Positions 7,121-14,969 of a stretch of 64,000 nt of DNA are shown here, piece after piece. The notes under the pieces are model-generated. The model saw nothing but the letters and a program-made list of their open reading frames with translations, made no database searches and was not told where the DNA came from. The DNA comes from Alphaproteobacteria bacterium. Lineage in GTDB: Bacteria > Pseudomonadota > Alphaproteobacteria > Rhodobacterales > Rhodobacteraceae. The stretch spans positions 62,001-126,000 of the forward strand of contig JAUHZO010000001.1 in the NCBI GenBank assembly GCA_030425925.1. Direction: 5' to 3'. The stretch's first letter is position 1. The number at the start of each line of letters is the position of its first letter. A program made the position numbers and the translations under genes.

Positions 7121-8815
7121 ATGGCGGAGCTGGAACGGCGGATCGCGGCGGGGCGCGGGGACGAGGCGGCGGATATCGTGCTGCGCGGGGGACGGGTGCT
7201 GGACCTTGTCACCGGCGAGATGCTGGAGGGGGACGTGGCCATCGTCGGCGACACGATCGTGGGCGTGATGGCGCGCTACGAAGCGGCGCGCGTGATCGAC
7301 GTGGCGGGCGCGGTTCTGGTGCCGGGCTTTGTCGACACGCATCTGCACATCGAAAGCTCGCTGGTCACACCGTTCGAGTTCGACCGCTGCGTGACGCCGC
7401 GGGGCGTGACCACGGCGATCTGCGATCCGCACGAGATCGCGAACGTGGTGGGGGAAGCGGGCGTGCGGTATTTCCAGGAGGCCTCGCGCCATACGCTGAT
7501 GGACATCCGGGTGCAGCTGTCCTCCTGCGTGCCGTCGACGCATATGGAGACGGCGGGGGCCACGCTGGAGGCGGCGGAGATCGCCGCACTGACGGGGCAT
7601 CCGTCGGGACTCGGGCTGGCGGAGTTCATGAACTATCCCGGCGTGATCCATCGCGATCCGGGCTGCATGGCGAAGCTGCGGCTCTTTGCGGGCGGGCATG
7701 TGGACGGCCATTGCCCGCTGCTGTCGGGGCGGGATCTGAACGCCTATATCGCGGCAGGCATCCGCACCGAACACGAGGCGACAAGCGCGGCGGAGGCGCG
7801 CGAGAAGCTGCAGAAGGGGATGCGGGTGCTGATCCGCGAAGGCTCTGTCTCCAAGGATCTCGCCGCGCTGCAGCCGCTGCTGACGGAGCGGACCGCGCCC
7901 TATATGTGCCTGTGCACGGATGACCGGAACCCGCTGGATATCGGCGAGCACGGGCATCTCGACTACATGATCCGCGAGCTGATCCGGCTGGGCACGCCGC
8001 CGCTGGCGGCCTATCGCGCGGCGAGCCTGTCGGCGGCAGAGGCGTTCGGGCTGAAGGATCGCGGGCAGATCGCGCCGGGCAAGCGGGCCGATATCGTCGT
8101 GCTGGACAACCTTGAGGCGTGCCGCGCGCGGATGGTGCTGGCGCAGGGCGTCGTGGTGGACGACGCGGCCTTTGCCGCGCGCGGGCATGTGGCCCCGGTT
8201 GGGCGCGGGTCGGTCAAGGCGCCGCGGGTGACCCCCGAGCAGTTCCGCGCCCGCGACAACCGGGTGGACACCGACGTGATCGGCATCCGCGAAGGCCAGA
8301 TCCTGACCGATCACCTGCACGAGGAGATCGCCATCACCGATGGCGACAAGCGCCCGGACGTGGCGCGCGACCTGGTCCGCATCGCGGTGGTGGAGCGGCA
8401 CGGCAAGAACGGCAACATCGCCTGCGGGTTCGTGAAGGGCTTTGGCCTGCAGGACGGGGCCATCGCCTCGACCGTCTGTCACGATCACCACAACATCGCC
8501 GTGGTGGGGGTTAATTATGACGACATGGCGCTGGCCGCGAACCGGCTGTCGGAGATCGAGGGCGGGTTCGTCGTGGCGCGGGGCGGCGCGGTGCTGGCGG
8601 AGCTGGCGCTGCCGGTGGCGGGGCTGATGTCGGAAGAACCGTTCGAGACGGTGCATGACCGGCTGGTGGACCTGCGCGCCGCGGCAAAATCGCTGGGCGT
8701 GACGCTGGAGGAGCCGTTCCTTCAACTGGCCTTCCTGGCGCTTCCGGTGATCCCGGCGCTGAAGATCACCGACCGGGGCATGGTGGACGTGAAGCGCTTC
8801 GAGATCATCGGCTGA
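7121..8815 (+). CDS. ade: Adenine deaminase
   Basis: A 564-residue metal-dependent amidohydrolase converting adenine to hypoxanthine and ammonia in purine salvage. The metal-binding HxH is in [12 protein letters not shown] (H74, H76). [21 protein letters not shown] and TDDRNPLDI follow in the order of the Ade family. The C-terminal Ade domain contains [20 protein letters not shown] and [10 protein letters not shown]. The ATG at 7121 has GGAGG six bases upstream and gives the normal family length; an in-frame ATG at 7091 is less well placed. It is monocistronic. The nucleoside-type receptor gene nearby is compatible with a purine theme. Confidence 0.93.
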   Translation: MAELERRIAAGRGDEAADIVLRGGRVLDLVTGEMLEGDVAIVGDTIVGVMARYEAARVIDVAGAVLVPGFVDTHLHIESSLVTPFEFDRCVTPRGVTTAICDPHEIANVVGEAGVRYFQEASRHTLMDIRVQLSSCVPSTHMETAGATLEAAEIAALTGHPSGLGLAEFMNYPGVIHRDPGCMAKLRLFAGGHVDGHCPLLSGRDLNAYIAAGIRTEHEATSAAEAREKLQKGMRVLIREGSVSKDLAALQPLLTERTAPYMCLCTDDRNPLDIGEHGHLDYMIRELIRLGTPPLAAYRAASLSAAEAFGLKDRGQIAPGKRADIVVLDNLEACRARMVLAQGVVVDDAAFAARGHVAPVGRGSVKAPRVTPEQFRARDNRVDTDVIGIREGQILTDHLHEEIAITDGDKRPDVARDLVRIAVVERHGKNGNIACGFVKGFGLQDGAIASTVCHDHHNIAVVGVNYDDMALAANRLSEIEGGFVVARGGAVLAELALPVAGLMSEEPFETVHDRLVDLRAAAKSLGVTLEEPFLQLAFLALPVIPALKITDRGMVDVKRFEIIG

Positions 8816-8901
8816 CGCCCCCTGAACCCGTGAGGCGAGGGGTATCGTCACCGCACGCACTGGACGTGACAACGGCGCGGCCCCTTGGACGCCGCCGCGT
8901 T

Positions 8902-8924
8902 CCCTCTCCTCTCGGGGGAGAGGG
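8902..8924. repeat. CCCTCTCC-type GC hairpin
   Basis: An 8-bp stem (CCCTCTCC with GGAGAGGG) followed by GTCAGGGTGAGGGGG, between the convergent ade and transglycosylase genes. Similar hairpins are at 50595-50618 and 53561-53659. Confidence 0.6.
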
Positions 8925-8953
8925 TCAGGGTGAGGGGGCTGCAACAGCCCGCG

Positions 8954-10135
8954 CTACAGCCGGTCCAGAAGCGCCTGGGTCGGCCAGGCATCGGCGGGCA
9001 GGCCCAGTTCGCGCTGCACCTCGCGCACCGCGTTGCGCGTGCCCGCGCCCAGGATGCCGTCGATCTCGCCCACGTCAAAGCCGCGCGCGGCAAGCTTGCG
9101 CTGCAGCTCTTTCATCCGGTCGCCCTCCAGCCCCGGCGCAGGATTGCCCGCGTCGTAGACCGATGCGCCCTCCAGCCGCGTGCCGAAATAGGCCGCGGTC
9201 AGCACATAGGTGAAACTCTGGTTCCATTCGAAATAGACGCGGAAGTTCGGATAGGCGATGAAGGCCGGCCCGCCGCGGCCCTGCGGCACGAGGATCGAGG
9301 CCATCAGCCGCCCGTCATCCAGCCGCCCCTCGCGGGCACGCACGCCCAGCTGTTCCCAGTCGGCCACCGTCTTTTCCACGTGCAGCCCGGCCTCGTACCA
9401 GTCGAAATCCTCGGGCAGGCGCACCTCCTGCAGCCACGGCTCGCCATGGCGCCAGCCCAGATGCGACAGCATCCTGGCCCCCGACAAAAGCGCGTCGGGC
9501 GCAGAGGTCTTGAGCGTCACATGCCCGTCGCCATCGCCGTCCACCCCGTTTTCCAGGATGTCCTTGGGCAGCATCTGCACCATGCCGATCTCGCCCGCCC
9601 AGGCGCCGGTGGTGGTGGCGGGGTCGAAATCGCCGGCCTCGTACAGCGCCAGCGCGGCAAAGATCTGCGGGCGGAAGATCTCGGGCCGGCGGCAATCATG
9701 CGCCAGCGTCACCAGCGCGTTGGCGGTGTTGAAATCGCCCTGGAACGCGCCGAAATCGGTCTCGAACGCCCAGAAGGCCAGAAGCACGCCGCGGGCGATG
9801 CCGTACTCGCGCTCGATCCGGTCGAACACCGCGTCCCAGGTGCGGGCCATCTGCCGCCCCTTGTCCAGCCGGTGCTGGCTGATCAGCTTGCGCGAGAAGG
9901 TGATGAACGGGTCCTGAAAGATGCCCTGCCGCCGGTCTGCGCGCAGCACCGAATCGCTTTGGGTGATCCCTGCGAAAAACCGCTCTGCTGCGGCCTGGTC
10001 ATGCCCGCGCGCCACGGCCTCGGCCTGAAGATCCCGGACAAAGCCGGAAAAACTCCCCCCGCAGGGCACGTCCTGCGCGCCGGCCTGAACGGCCGCGGCC
10101 AGCGCCGCGGCGCCGAAAAACATCATCCGTCGCAT
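8954..10135 (-). CDS. MltB-type lytic murein transglycosylase with peptidoglycan-binding domain
   Basis: A 393-residue exported protein with a signal peptide (1-21, cut before QD). An SLT_2 lytic transglycosylase domain spans about 30-320: the catalytic Glu is E125 in FWAFETDFGAF, and GEIGMVQMLPKDIL is the second family motif. A C-terminal PG_binding_1 domain (about 330-393: MKELQRKLAARGFDVGEIDG) anchors it to the wall. It cleaves the MurNAc-GlcNAc bond to form 1,6-anhydro ends. The start at 10135 has GGAGAC upstream; a longer reading from 10264 lacks a signal peptide. No lipobox is seen, so it is probably soluble and periplasmic. Confidence 0.9.
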   Translation of the reverse strand: MRRMMFFGAAALAAAVQAGAQDVPCGGSFSGFVRDLQAEAVARGHDQAAAERFFAGITQSDSVLRADRRQGIFQDPFITFSRKLISQHRLDKGRQMARTWDAVFDRIEREYGIARGVLLAFWAFETDFGAFQGDFNTANALVTLAHDCRRPEIFRPQIFAALALYEAGDFDPATTTGAWAGEIGMVQMLPKDILENGVDGDGDGHVTLKTSAPDALLSGARMLSHLGWRHGEPWLQEVRLPEDFDWYEAGLHVEKTVADWEQLGVRAREGRLDDGRLMASILVPQGRGGPAFIAYPNFRVYFEWNQSFTYVLTAAYFGTRLEGASVYDAGNPAPGLEGDRMKELQRKLAARGFDVGEIDGILGAGTRNAVREVQRELGLPADAWPTQALLDRL

Positions 10136-10232
10136 TCTGTCTCCATCCGTCCTGTTCGGGCGCGAGGTTACCCGATGCGCGGCCCACGGCAACCCGGCGC
10201 AGCGGCGGAAAAGCGCTGAAATCAACCAAGCG

Positions 10233-10247
10233 TTAATGCCTGTTAAC
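10233..10247 (+). promoter_or_regulatory. CtrA-like site in front of a receiver-domain gene
   Basis: TTAA-N6-TTAAC lies 76 bp upstream of the ATG at 10323 in an AT-rich patch that stands out from its surroundings. The CtrA consensus is TTAA-N7-TTAA, with N6 tolerated in some sites. The match is by eye only. Confidence 0.3.
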
Positions 10248-10322
10248 GAATTGTTCAGACTCATCTACGAAATACAAAGCGGGGTCGGTCACGTTTACAT
10301 TTATGCGGTCGTGGAGGTGCAC

Positions 10323-10685
10323 ATGAACGTGCTCATAGTCGAAAGCCGTATCGAGCTGGCCGGGCTCTGGCAACGTCACCTGGAACGGTTGGGCGCGGTG
10401 GTGCGGATCGCGCAGGACGAGGACAGCGCCACGGCGCTGCTGCGCGAATGCAGTTTTCAGATCCTCGTGCTTGACCTTGTGCTGGACAGCGGCAGCGCGC
10501 TGGCCGTGGCGGACATGGCGCAGTTCTGCCAGCCCGACGCGCGGGTGATCTTTGTGACCAATACCAGCTTCTTCTCCGACGGCTCGATCTTTCGCCATTG
10601 CGCCAATGCCTGCGCCTTCATGCCCAGCGCCACCGAACCCGGCGACCTTGCCGCCGTGGTGGAGCATTACGGCCAGGCCAGCTGA
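10323..10685 (+). CDS. Degenerate single-domain receiver protein
   Basis: A 120-residue protein made only of a CheY-like receiver fold. The phospho-acceptor position is kept (D51 in ILVLDLVLDSG), and the T/S position is VIFVTNTS. The acidic pair at the end of strand 1 is E7-S8 instead of two acidic residues, and the usual Lys after strand 5 is missing (AFMPSATEPGDL). Mg-dependent phosphorylation may therefore be weak or absent. GGAGGTG at 10313-10319 fixes the start. There is no output domain and no kinase nearby. It could act by protein-protein contacts; its pathway is unknown. Confidence 0.75.
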   Translation: MNVLIVESRIELAGLWQRHLERLGAVVRIAQDEDSATALLRECSFQILVLDLVLDSGSALAVADMAQFCQPDARVIFVTNTSFFSDGSIFRHCANACAFMPSATEPGDLAAVVEHYGQAS

Positions 10686-10740
10686 AGGCGCCTAACCGGC
10701 GAAGGGACTGCGCCGGTCACACCCAGGCACAGTCCGGAGG

Positions 10741-11715
10741 CTAACCGCGCCCGTGCGGCGCGGTGAAGTCCGGCTCGGGTCCGATGGGCACGATCCGGTG
10801 CGGATTGATGCTTTCATGACTGTAGTGATAGTGCCGGGTGATATGGCCGAAATGCACCGTCTCGGCCACGCCGGGCCATTGGTAGAGGTCGCGGGTATAG
10901 GCCCAGAGATGCGGGTAGTCGACGATCCGCGCCCGGTTGCACTTGAAATGGCCGTGATAGACCTTGTCGAAGCGCACCAGCGTGGTGAACAGCCGCCAGT
11001 CGGCTTCGGTCACGCGGTCCCCCACAAGATAGCGCTGGCGGCCCAGCCGCGCGTCGAGCCAGTCCAGCGTGTCGAACAGCGGGTGGACGGCCGCGTCATA
11101 GGCCTCTTGCGTGGCGGCAAACCCGGCCTTGTAGACACCGTTGTTGAGCGTGTCGTAGATGCGCGCGTTGACCGCGTCGATCTCGTCACGCAACGGCGCG
11201 GGCCAGTAATCGTCGGTATTGCCGGTCAGCCCGTCGAAGGCAGAGTTGAACATGCGGATGATCTCGGCGCTTTCGTTCGACACGATGGTGCCCTGCGCCT
11301 TGTCCCACAGCACCGGCACCGTCACCCGGCCCGAGGCCCCGGGATCGGCCCTGAGGTAGATGTCGCGCAGGAAGGGCAGGCCGAACAGGTCGTCCCCCGT
11401 CGCCCCGTCATCATCGGTCTCGAAGGTCCAGCCGTCCTCCAGCATGTCGGGATGCACCGCGCTGACCCCGATCAGATCGCGCAGCCCCTTGAGCGCGCGG
11501 AAGATCAGCGTGCGATGCGCCCAGGGGCAGGCATGGGACACGTAGAGGTGATAGCGCCCGGCCTCGGCGGCGAACCCGCCCTTGCCCGACGGGCCCGGAG
11601 TGCCGTCGGGGGTGATCCAGTTGCGGTAGCGCGACGTGCTGCGCACGAAGGCGCCGCCGGTTTTTGCGGTGTCGAGCGCGGCGGTCTGCCACTGCCCGTC
11701 CAGAAGATGGCCCAT
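10741..11715 (-). CDS. Glutathionyl-hydroquinone reductase (YqjG/ECM4-type GST)
   Basis: A 324-residue Xi-class glutathione transferase. The catalytic cysteine is C63 in YVSHACPWAHRT. The N-terminal GFAAEAGRYHLYVSHACPWAHR segment, WDKAQGTIVSNESAEIIRM and the C-terminal VRFDKVYHGHFKCNR are all typical. It removes glutathione from glutathionyl-hydroquinones in the cytoplasm. ATG at 11715 has GGAG nine bases upstream. It stands alone on the minus strand, downstream of the GlsB-like genes. Confidence 0.9.
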   Translation of the reverse strand: MGHLLDGQWQTAALDTAKTGGAFVRSTSRYRNWITPDGTPGPSGKGGFAAEAGRYHLYVSHACPWAHRTLIFRALKGLRDLIGVSAVHPDMLEDGWTFETDDDGATGDDLFGLPFLRDIYLRADPGASGRVTVPVLWDKAQGTIVSNESAEIIRMFNSAFDGLTGNTDDYWPAPLRDEIDAVNARIYDTLNNGVYKAGFAATQEAYDAAVHPLFDTLDWLDARLGRQRYLVGDRVTEADWRLFTTLVRFDKVYHGHFKCNRARIVDYPHLWAYTRDLYQWPGVAETVHFGHITRHYHYSHESINPHRIVPIGPEPDFTAPHGRG

Positions 11716-11825
11716 GATGTGCTCCGTTATGCGATACCTGTCAGGTAGCGGCGAACCGCCCGCACCCCAACCGGGACAGGCGCGCAGCCCCTCTTGCACA
11801 GGCGCACAGGTTCGGGGCCGGGGCC

Positions 11826-12062
11826 CTACTTGCGGATATAGGTCTTCCAGACCCAGATCAGCAGCATGGCCCCCAGCACGGCCCCCACCAGCCCGCCGAT
11901 GGCGCCCAGAAAGGCCAGCGCGAACCGCAACAGCAGCCCGCCGATCAGCGCGCCGCCAATGCCGATGGCGATGGTCTCGACGATGCCGGTCTCCATGTTC
12001 ATCAGCCGCGTCGCCAGAAATCCGGCGGCGGCCCCGATGATGATCAGCCAGACAATGCCCAT
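11826..12062 (-). CDS. GlsB/YeaQ/YmgE-like small membrane protein
   Basis: A 78-residue hydrophobic protein with three predicted membrane segments separated by short turns. It contains IIIGAAAGFLATRLMN near the start and a glycine-rich middle (IGIGGALIGGLLLR), the pattern of the GlsB/YeaQ/YmgE (transglycosylase-associated) family. Molecular function in this family is unknown; several members are stress-induced. It lies 3 bp from the next gene upstream, so the two are co-transcribed. Confidence 0.7.
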   Translation of the reverse strand: MGIVWLIIIGAAAGFLATRLMNMETGIVETIAIGIGGALIGGLLLRFALAFLGAIGGLVGAVLGAMLLIWVWKTYIRK

Positions 12063-12065
12063 GTC

Positions 12066-12305
12066 CTACCTCTTGCGCCAATGGGTGGGGACGATGACCA
12101 GCGCGCCGACAGAGGCGGCGATGGCGTTCAGCCCCGGCGAGCGGAAGCCTAACCCGAACATCAGCTGCACGAAATAGGCAAGGAACGCGCCGCCGATGCA
12201 GATGATCAGGCTGGGCAGGATGCCGTTGCGGGTAAAGCCCGAGCGTTCCGAGGCATAGCCGACGATGCCCGCGATCACCACGGTGCCGATCAGGGTGGGG
12301 AACAT
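12066..12305 (-). CDS. GlsB-like small membrane protein, second copy
   Basis: A 79-residue protein with two to three hydrophobic helices. It shares the general pattern of its neighbour (TVVIAGIVGYASERSGFTRNG, then LIICIGGAFLAYFVQL) and ends in a basic tail, HWRKR. It lies between fmt (3 bp away) and the other GlsB-like gene, so it is probably the penultimate cistron of the def-fmt transcript. The family label is less sure than for the neighbour because the N-terminal glycine motif is poorer. Confidence 0.55.
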   Translation of the reverse strand: MFPTLIGTVVIAGIVGYASERSGFTRNGILPSLIICIGGAFLAYFVQLMFGLGFRSPGLNAIAASVGALVIVPTHWRKR

Positions 12306-12308
12306 GGC

Positions 12309-13220
12309 CTATCCTCCCAGTTGCGTGCCGGCGGGAACGGCAAAGCCCCGCAGAAAGGTCTGCGTGTCCTGCGCGCCCTTGCCCGCCCGCTGTGCCTTTG
12401 TGACCTGAACCGCCCCCTGGCCGCAAGCCACCGTCAGCGCCTCGTCCAGCACCTGCCCGGGCGGACCGGAGCCCTCGGCCAGGCGCGCGCCCAGGAGCTT
12501 GATGCGCTCGCCGCGCAGTTCGGTCCAGGCGCCGGGAAAGGGGGACAGGCCGCGGATCTGGCGGCTGACGCTGGCGGCGTCCTGCGTCCAGTCCACCGCC
12601 GCCTCGGCCTTGTCGATCTTGGCGGCATAGGTCACGCCCTCGTCCGGCTGCGGCTCTGGCGTCAGGTGGTCGAGCCGGTCCAGCGCCTCGACGATCAGCC
12701 GCGCGCCCAGCGCGCTCAGCCGGTCATGCAGCGCGCCGGTGGTCTCGTCCGCGCCGATCTCCACCGCCTCGCGCATCAGCACCGGCCCGGTGTCGAGCCC
12801 AGCCTCCATCTGCATGATGCAGATGCCGGTTTCCCTGTCGCCCGCCATGATGGCGCGGTGGATCGGCGCGGCCCCGCGCCAGCGCGGCAGAAGCGAGGCG
12901 TGGATGTTCAGGCAGCCCCGCCCCGGCGCCGCCAGCACGGCCTGCGGCAGGATCAGCCCGTAGGCCACGACCACCGCCACATCGGCCCCAAGGGCCGAAA
13001 AGTCGGCCTGCGCCTCCGCGGTGCGCAAACTGACCGGATGGCGCACGGCAAGGCCCAGCGCCTCGGCCCGTGCATGGACGGGCGTCGGGCGGTCCTTCTT
13101 GCCGCGTCCGGCGGGCCGGGGCGGCTGGCTGTAGACGCAGGCGATGTCGTGCCCGGCGGCTACCAGCGCCTCCAGCACCGGCACCGAAAACTCCGGCGTT
13201 CCCATGAACACGATCCGCAT
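12309..13220 (-). CDS. fmt: Methionyl-tRNA formyltransferase
   Basis: A 303-residue enzyme that formylates Met-tRNA-fMet using 10-formyl-THF. The N-terminal Rossmann domain starts [16 protein letters not shown]. The catalytic triad is visible as N105, H107 and D143 ([28 protein letters not shown]-type segment). The C-terminal OB-fold domain carries [14 protein letters not shown]. It follows three deformylase genes on the same strand, the usual def-fmt pairing, after a gap of 132 bp that contains a double hairpin. Confidence 0.96.
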   Translation of the reverse strand: MRIVFMGTPEFSVPVLEALVAAGHDIACVYSQPPRPAGRGKKDRPTPVHARAEALGLAVRHPVSLRTAEAQADFSALGADVAVVVAYGLILPQAVLAAPGRGCLNIHASLLPRWRGAAPIHRAIMAGDRETGICIMQMEAGLDTGPVLMREAVEIGADETTGALHDRLSALGARLIVEALDRLDHLTPEPQPDEGVTYAAKIDKAEAAVDWTQDAASVSRQIRGLSPFPGAWTELRGERIKLLGARLAEGSGPPGQVLDEALTVACGQGAVQVTKAQRAGKGAQDTQTFLRGFAVPAGTQLGG

Positions 13221-13275
13221 GCCGCCTGTCCCCGCCCGGATGCCCGGGTCTCCAAATGCCCGCCGCCGGGACGAT

Positions 13276-13344
13276 GTCGATTTTTCCCGAAAAATCGACC
13301 CCCGCCCCCACGCGCGCGGAAGATTTTTCGAAAAAATCTTCCGC
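13276..13344. repeat. Tandem double hairpin, copy 2
   Basis: Two perfect palindromes: an 11-bp stem at 13276-13286 with 13289-13299 (GTCGATTTTTC arm), and a 13-bp stem at 13316-13328 with 13332-13344 (GCGGAAGATTTTT arm). It lies between the third deformylase gene and fmt. The T/A runs near each apex might let it attenuate transcription into fmt, but no T-run follows the stems. Confidence 0.75.
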
Positions 13345-13352
13345 CCCTGCCC

Positions 13353-13850
13353 CTAGCCGGCGCGCTTGCGCGCCTTGCGCACCAGCATGTCGCGTTTCAC
13401 CTTGCTCAGCCGGTCGAAATACATCCGCCCTGCCAGGTGGTCGATCTGGTGCTGCACGCTGGTGGCCCAGAGCCCCTCGAAGCGCCGCCGCACCTTCATC
13501 CCGTGATGGTCGACATAGGCCACCTCCACCCGTGCCGGCCGCTCCAGCCGCGCGTAGACGCCCGGCAGGTTGGGGCTCGCCTCCTCGTGGCCGCGCAGCT
13601 CGGCGCTGGCCTCGACGATCTCGGGATTGGCCAGCCGCACCGCCTGGCCGCGGGTGTCCGAGGCATCCACCACCGCCAGCCGCAACAACACGCCGATCTG
13701 CGGCGCGGCGAGGCCCACGCCCGGCATGGCCTCCATCGTGTCGATCATGTCGTCCCAGAGCGTCAGGATGTCCGGCGTGATCCCGGTCACGTCCGCAGCG
13801 GGCGTGCGCAGGCGCTTGTCGGGCCAGGGGATGAACGGGCGGACGGTCAT
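13353..13850 (-). CDS. Degenerate peptide deformylase paralogue
   Basis: A 165-residue deformylase-fold protein. Motif I is intact (GVGLAAPQ, 44-51). Motif II, normally EGCLS, reads EASPN (90-94), so the metal-ligand Cys is Ser. Motif III, normally QHEIDH, reads QHQIDH (133-138), so the catalytic Glu is Gln. Both His ligands remain. The frame is open, in step with its neighbours, and starts with an ATGA overlap, so it looks maintained rather than decaying. Deformylase activity is not expected by family rules. It may bind nascent peptides, pair with another Def, or have a different chemistry. Confidence 0.88.
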   Translation of the reverse strand: MTVRPFIPWPDKRLRTPAADVTGITPDILTLWDDMIDTMEAMPGVGLAAPQIGVLLRLAVVDASDTRGQAVRLANPEIVEASAELRGHEEASPNLPGVYARLERPARVEVAYVDHHGMKVRRRFEGLWATSVQHQIDHLAGRMYFDRLSKVKRDMLVRKARKRAG

Positions 13851-14344
13851 GGCACCGCGTCATAGACCGCCAGCAGCGCCGTGCGCGCCTGCGGATCGAG
13901 CCGGTCGAAATGCATCACGCCGTCGAGATGGTCCATCTCGTGCTGGGCGATCACCGCGGCGGCCCCGCTCAGCCGGACCTGCTGCGCCTGCCCGCCCAGA
14001 TCGGTGAAGGCCATTTCCACCTCGGCGCTGCGCGGCACCTCGGCGGTGACGCCGGGCACCGACAGGCAGCCCTCGGGCCCCACGGCCTGCGCCTCCGACA
14101 TCTGCACGAAGCGCGGATTGAGACAGGCCAGCGGGGTCATCTCGCCCTGTTTCCAGCCCGCATCCATCACGAACAGCCGCAGGCACTCCCCCACCTGCGG
14201 CGCCGCGATCCCGCGGCCCGGCGCGGCGTACATCGTCTCGAACAGGTCCAGCACCAGCGCCTCGACCGTGGCCGGGTCTTCCACCGGCGCGCAGACCGTG
14301 CTCAGCCGCGGATCGGGCCAGCGCAGGATCGGACGGATGCTCAC
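13847..14344 (-). CDS. def: Peptide deformylase, second copy
   Basis: A 165-residue deformylase with all three motifs: GRGIAAPQ (43-50), EGCLS (91-95, metal-ligand C93) and QHEMDH (134-139, catalytic E136). It is diverged from the first copy, with Arg-Gly-Ile in motif I and an Ala-rich region before motif III, but should be active. It removes the N-formyl group from nascent proteins. It overlaps its neighbours on both sides by 4 bp (ATGA), so the three deformylases are translationally coupled. Confidence 0.9.
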   Translation of the reverse strand: MSIRPILRWPDPRLSTVCAPVEDPATVEALVLDLFETMYAAPGRGIAAPQVGECLRLFVMDAGWKQGEMTPLACLNPRFVQMSEAQAVGPEGCLSVPGVTAEVPRSAEVEMAFTDLGGQAQQVRLSGAAAVIAQHEMDHLDGVMHFDRLDPQARTALLAVYDAVP

Positions 14345-14865
14345 GCCTTTTCCCGCGCGCGTTCTTTTTTCAGCTTGACCATCTTGCGCGTGATCATCTG
14401 GCGGCGCAGCGGCTTGAGATAGTCGATGAAGAGCTTGCCATCGAGATGGTCGATCTCGTGCTGCACGCAGGTGGCCCAGAGCCCGTCGAAGGTTTCACGC
14501 TGCGCGTTGCCGTCGCGGTCCATCCATTCCACGTCGACCACCCGGGGGCGTTCCACGTCGGCATACTGGTCGGGGATCGACAGGCAGCCCTCTTCGTAGA
14601 CATTGCGCTCGTCCGAGGCAGCGACCACCTGCGGGTTGAACATCACCAGAGGGCGCGGCGCGGCCCCCTCCTCCTTGACGCAATCCAGCACGATCAGCCG
14701 GCCCAGCACGCCCACCTGCGGCGCGGCCAGCCCGATGCCCGGTGCGTCATACATCGTCTCCAGCATGTCGTCCGCCAGCGCGCGCAGGTCGTCCGTGATG
14801 TCGTCCACCGGCGCGCAGACCTTTTTCAGGCGCGGATCGGGATGCAGAAGGATGGGCCGTTTCAT
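14341..14865 (-). CDS. def: Peptide deformylase, canonical copy
   Basis: A 174-residue deformylase with textbook motifs: GIGLAAPQ (43-50), EEGCLSIP (C94) and QHEIDHLDG (H136, E137, H140). The C-terminal tail is highly basic (RRQMITRKMVKLKKERAREK), as expected for ribosome contact. It is the first gene of the def-def-def-fmt unit. ATG at 14865 is preferred because a longer reading adds a basic, non-homologous extension. This is presumably the housekeeping enzyme. Confidence 0.95.
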   Translation of the reverse strand: MKRPILLHPDPRLKKVCAPVDDITDDLRALADDMLETMYDAPGIGLAAPQVGVLGRLIVLDCVKEEGAAPRPLVMFNPQVVAASDERNVYEEGCLSIPDQYADVERPRVVDVEWMDRDGNAQRETFDGLWATCVQHEIDHLDGKLFIDYLKPLRRQMITRKMVKLKKERAREKA

Positions 14866-14969
14866 GGCAGGGGATTTAGGCAAATCCCGCGCCGCGCGCA
14901 AGCGCCCCCCTTGCACCTGACGCCCCCGCGGCTAACGTCGGGCACCACGCAAGGGGAAGGGAACCGCGC

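Noticed and set aside
6014-8944. Very long minus-strand open frame extending choX into the adenine deaminase region
   Set aside because: Only the last 306 codons match a family. The upstream part is antisense to adenine deaminase and has no motifs; a proper signal peptide, ATG and ribosome-binding site fix choX at 6934.
13353-13850. Calling the third deformylase a pseudogene
   Set aside because: The frame is full length, coupled to its neighbours, and keeps motif I and both His ligands, which argues for maintained function rather than decay.
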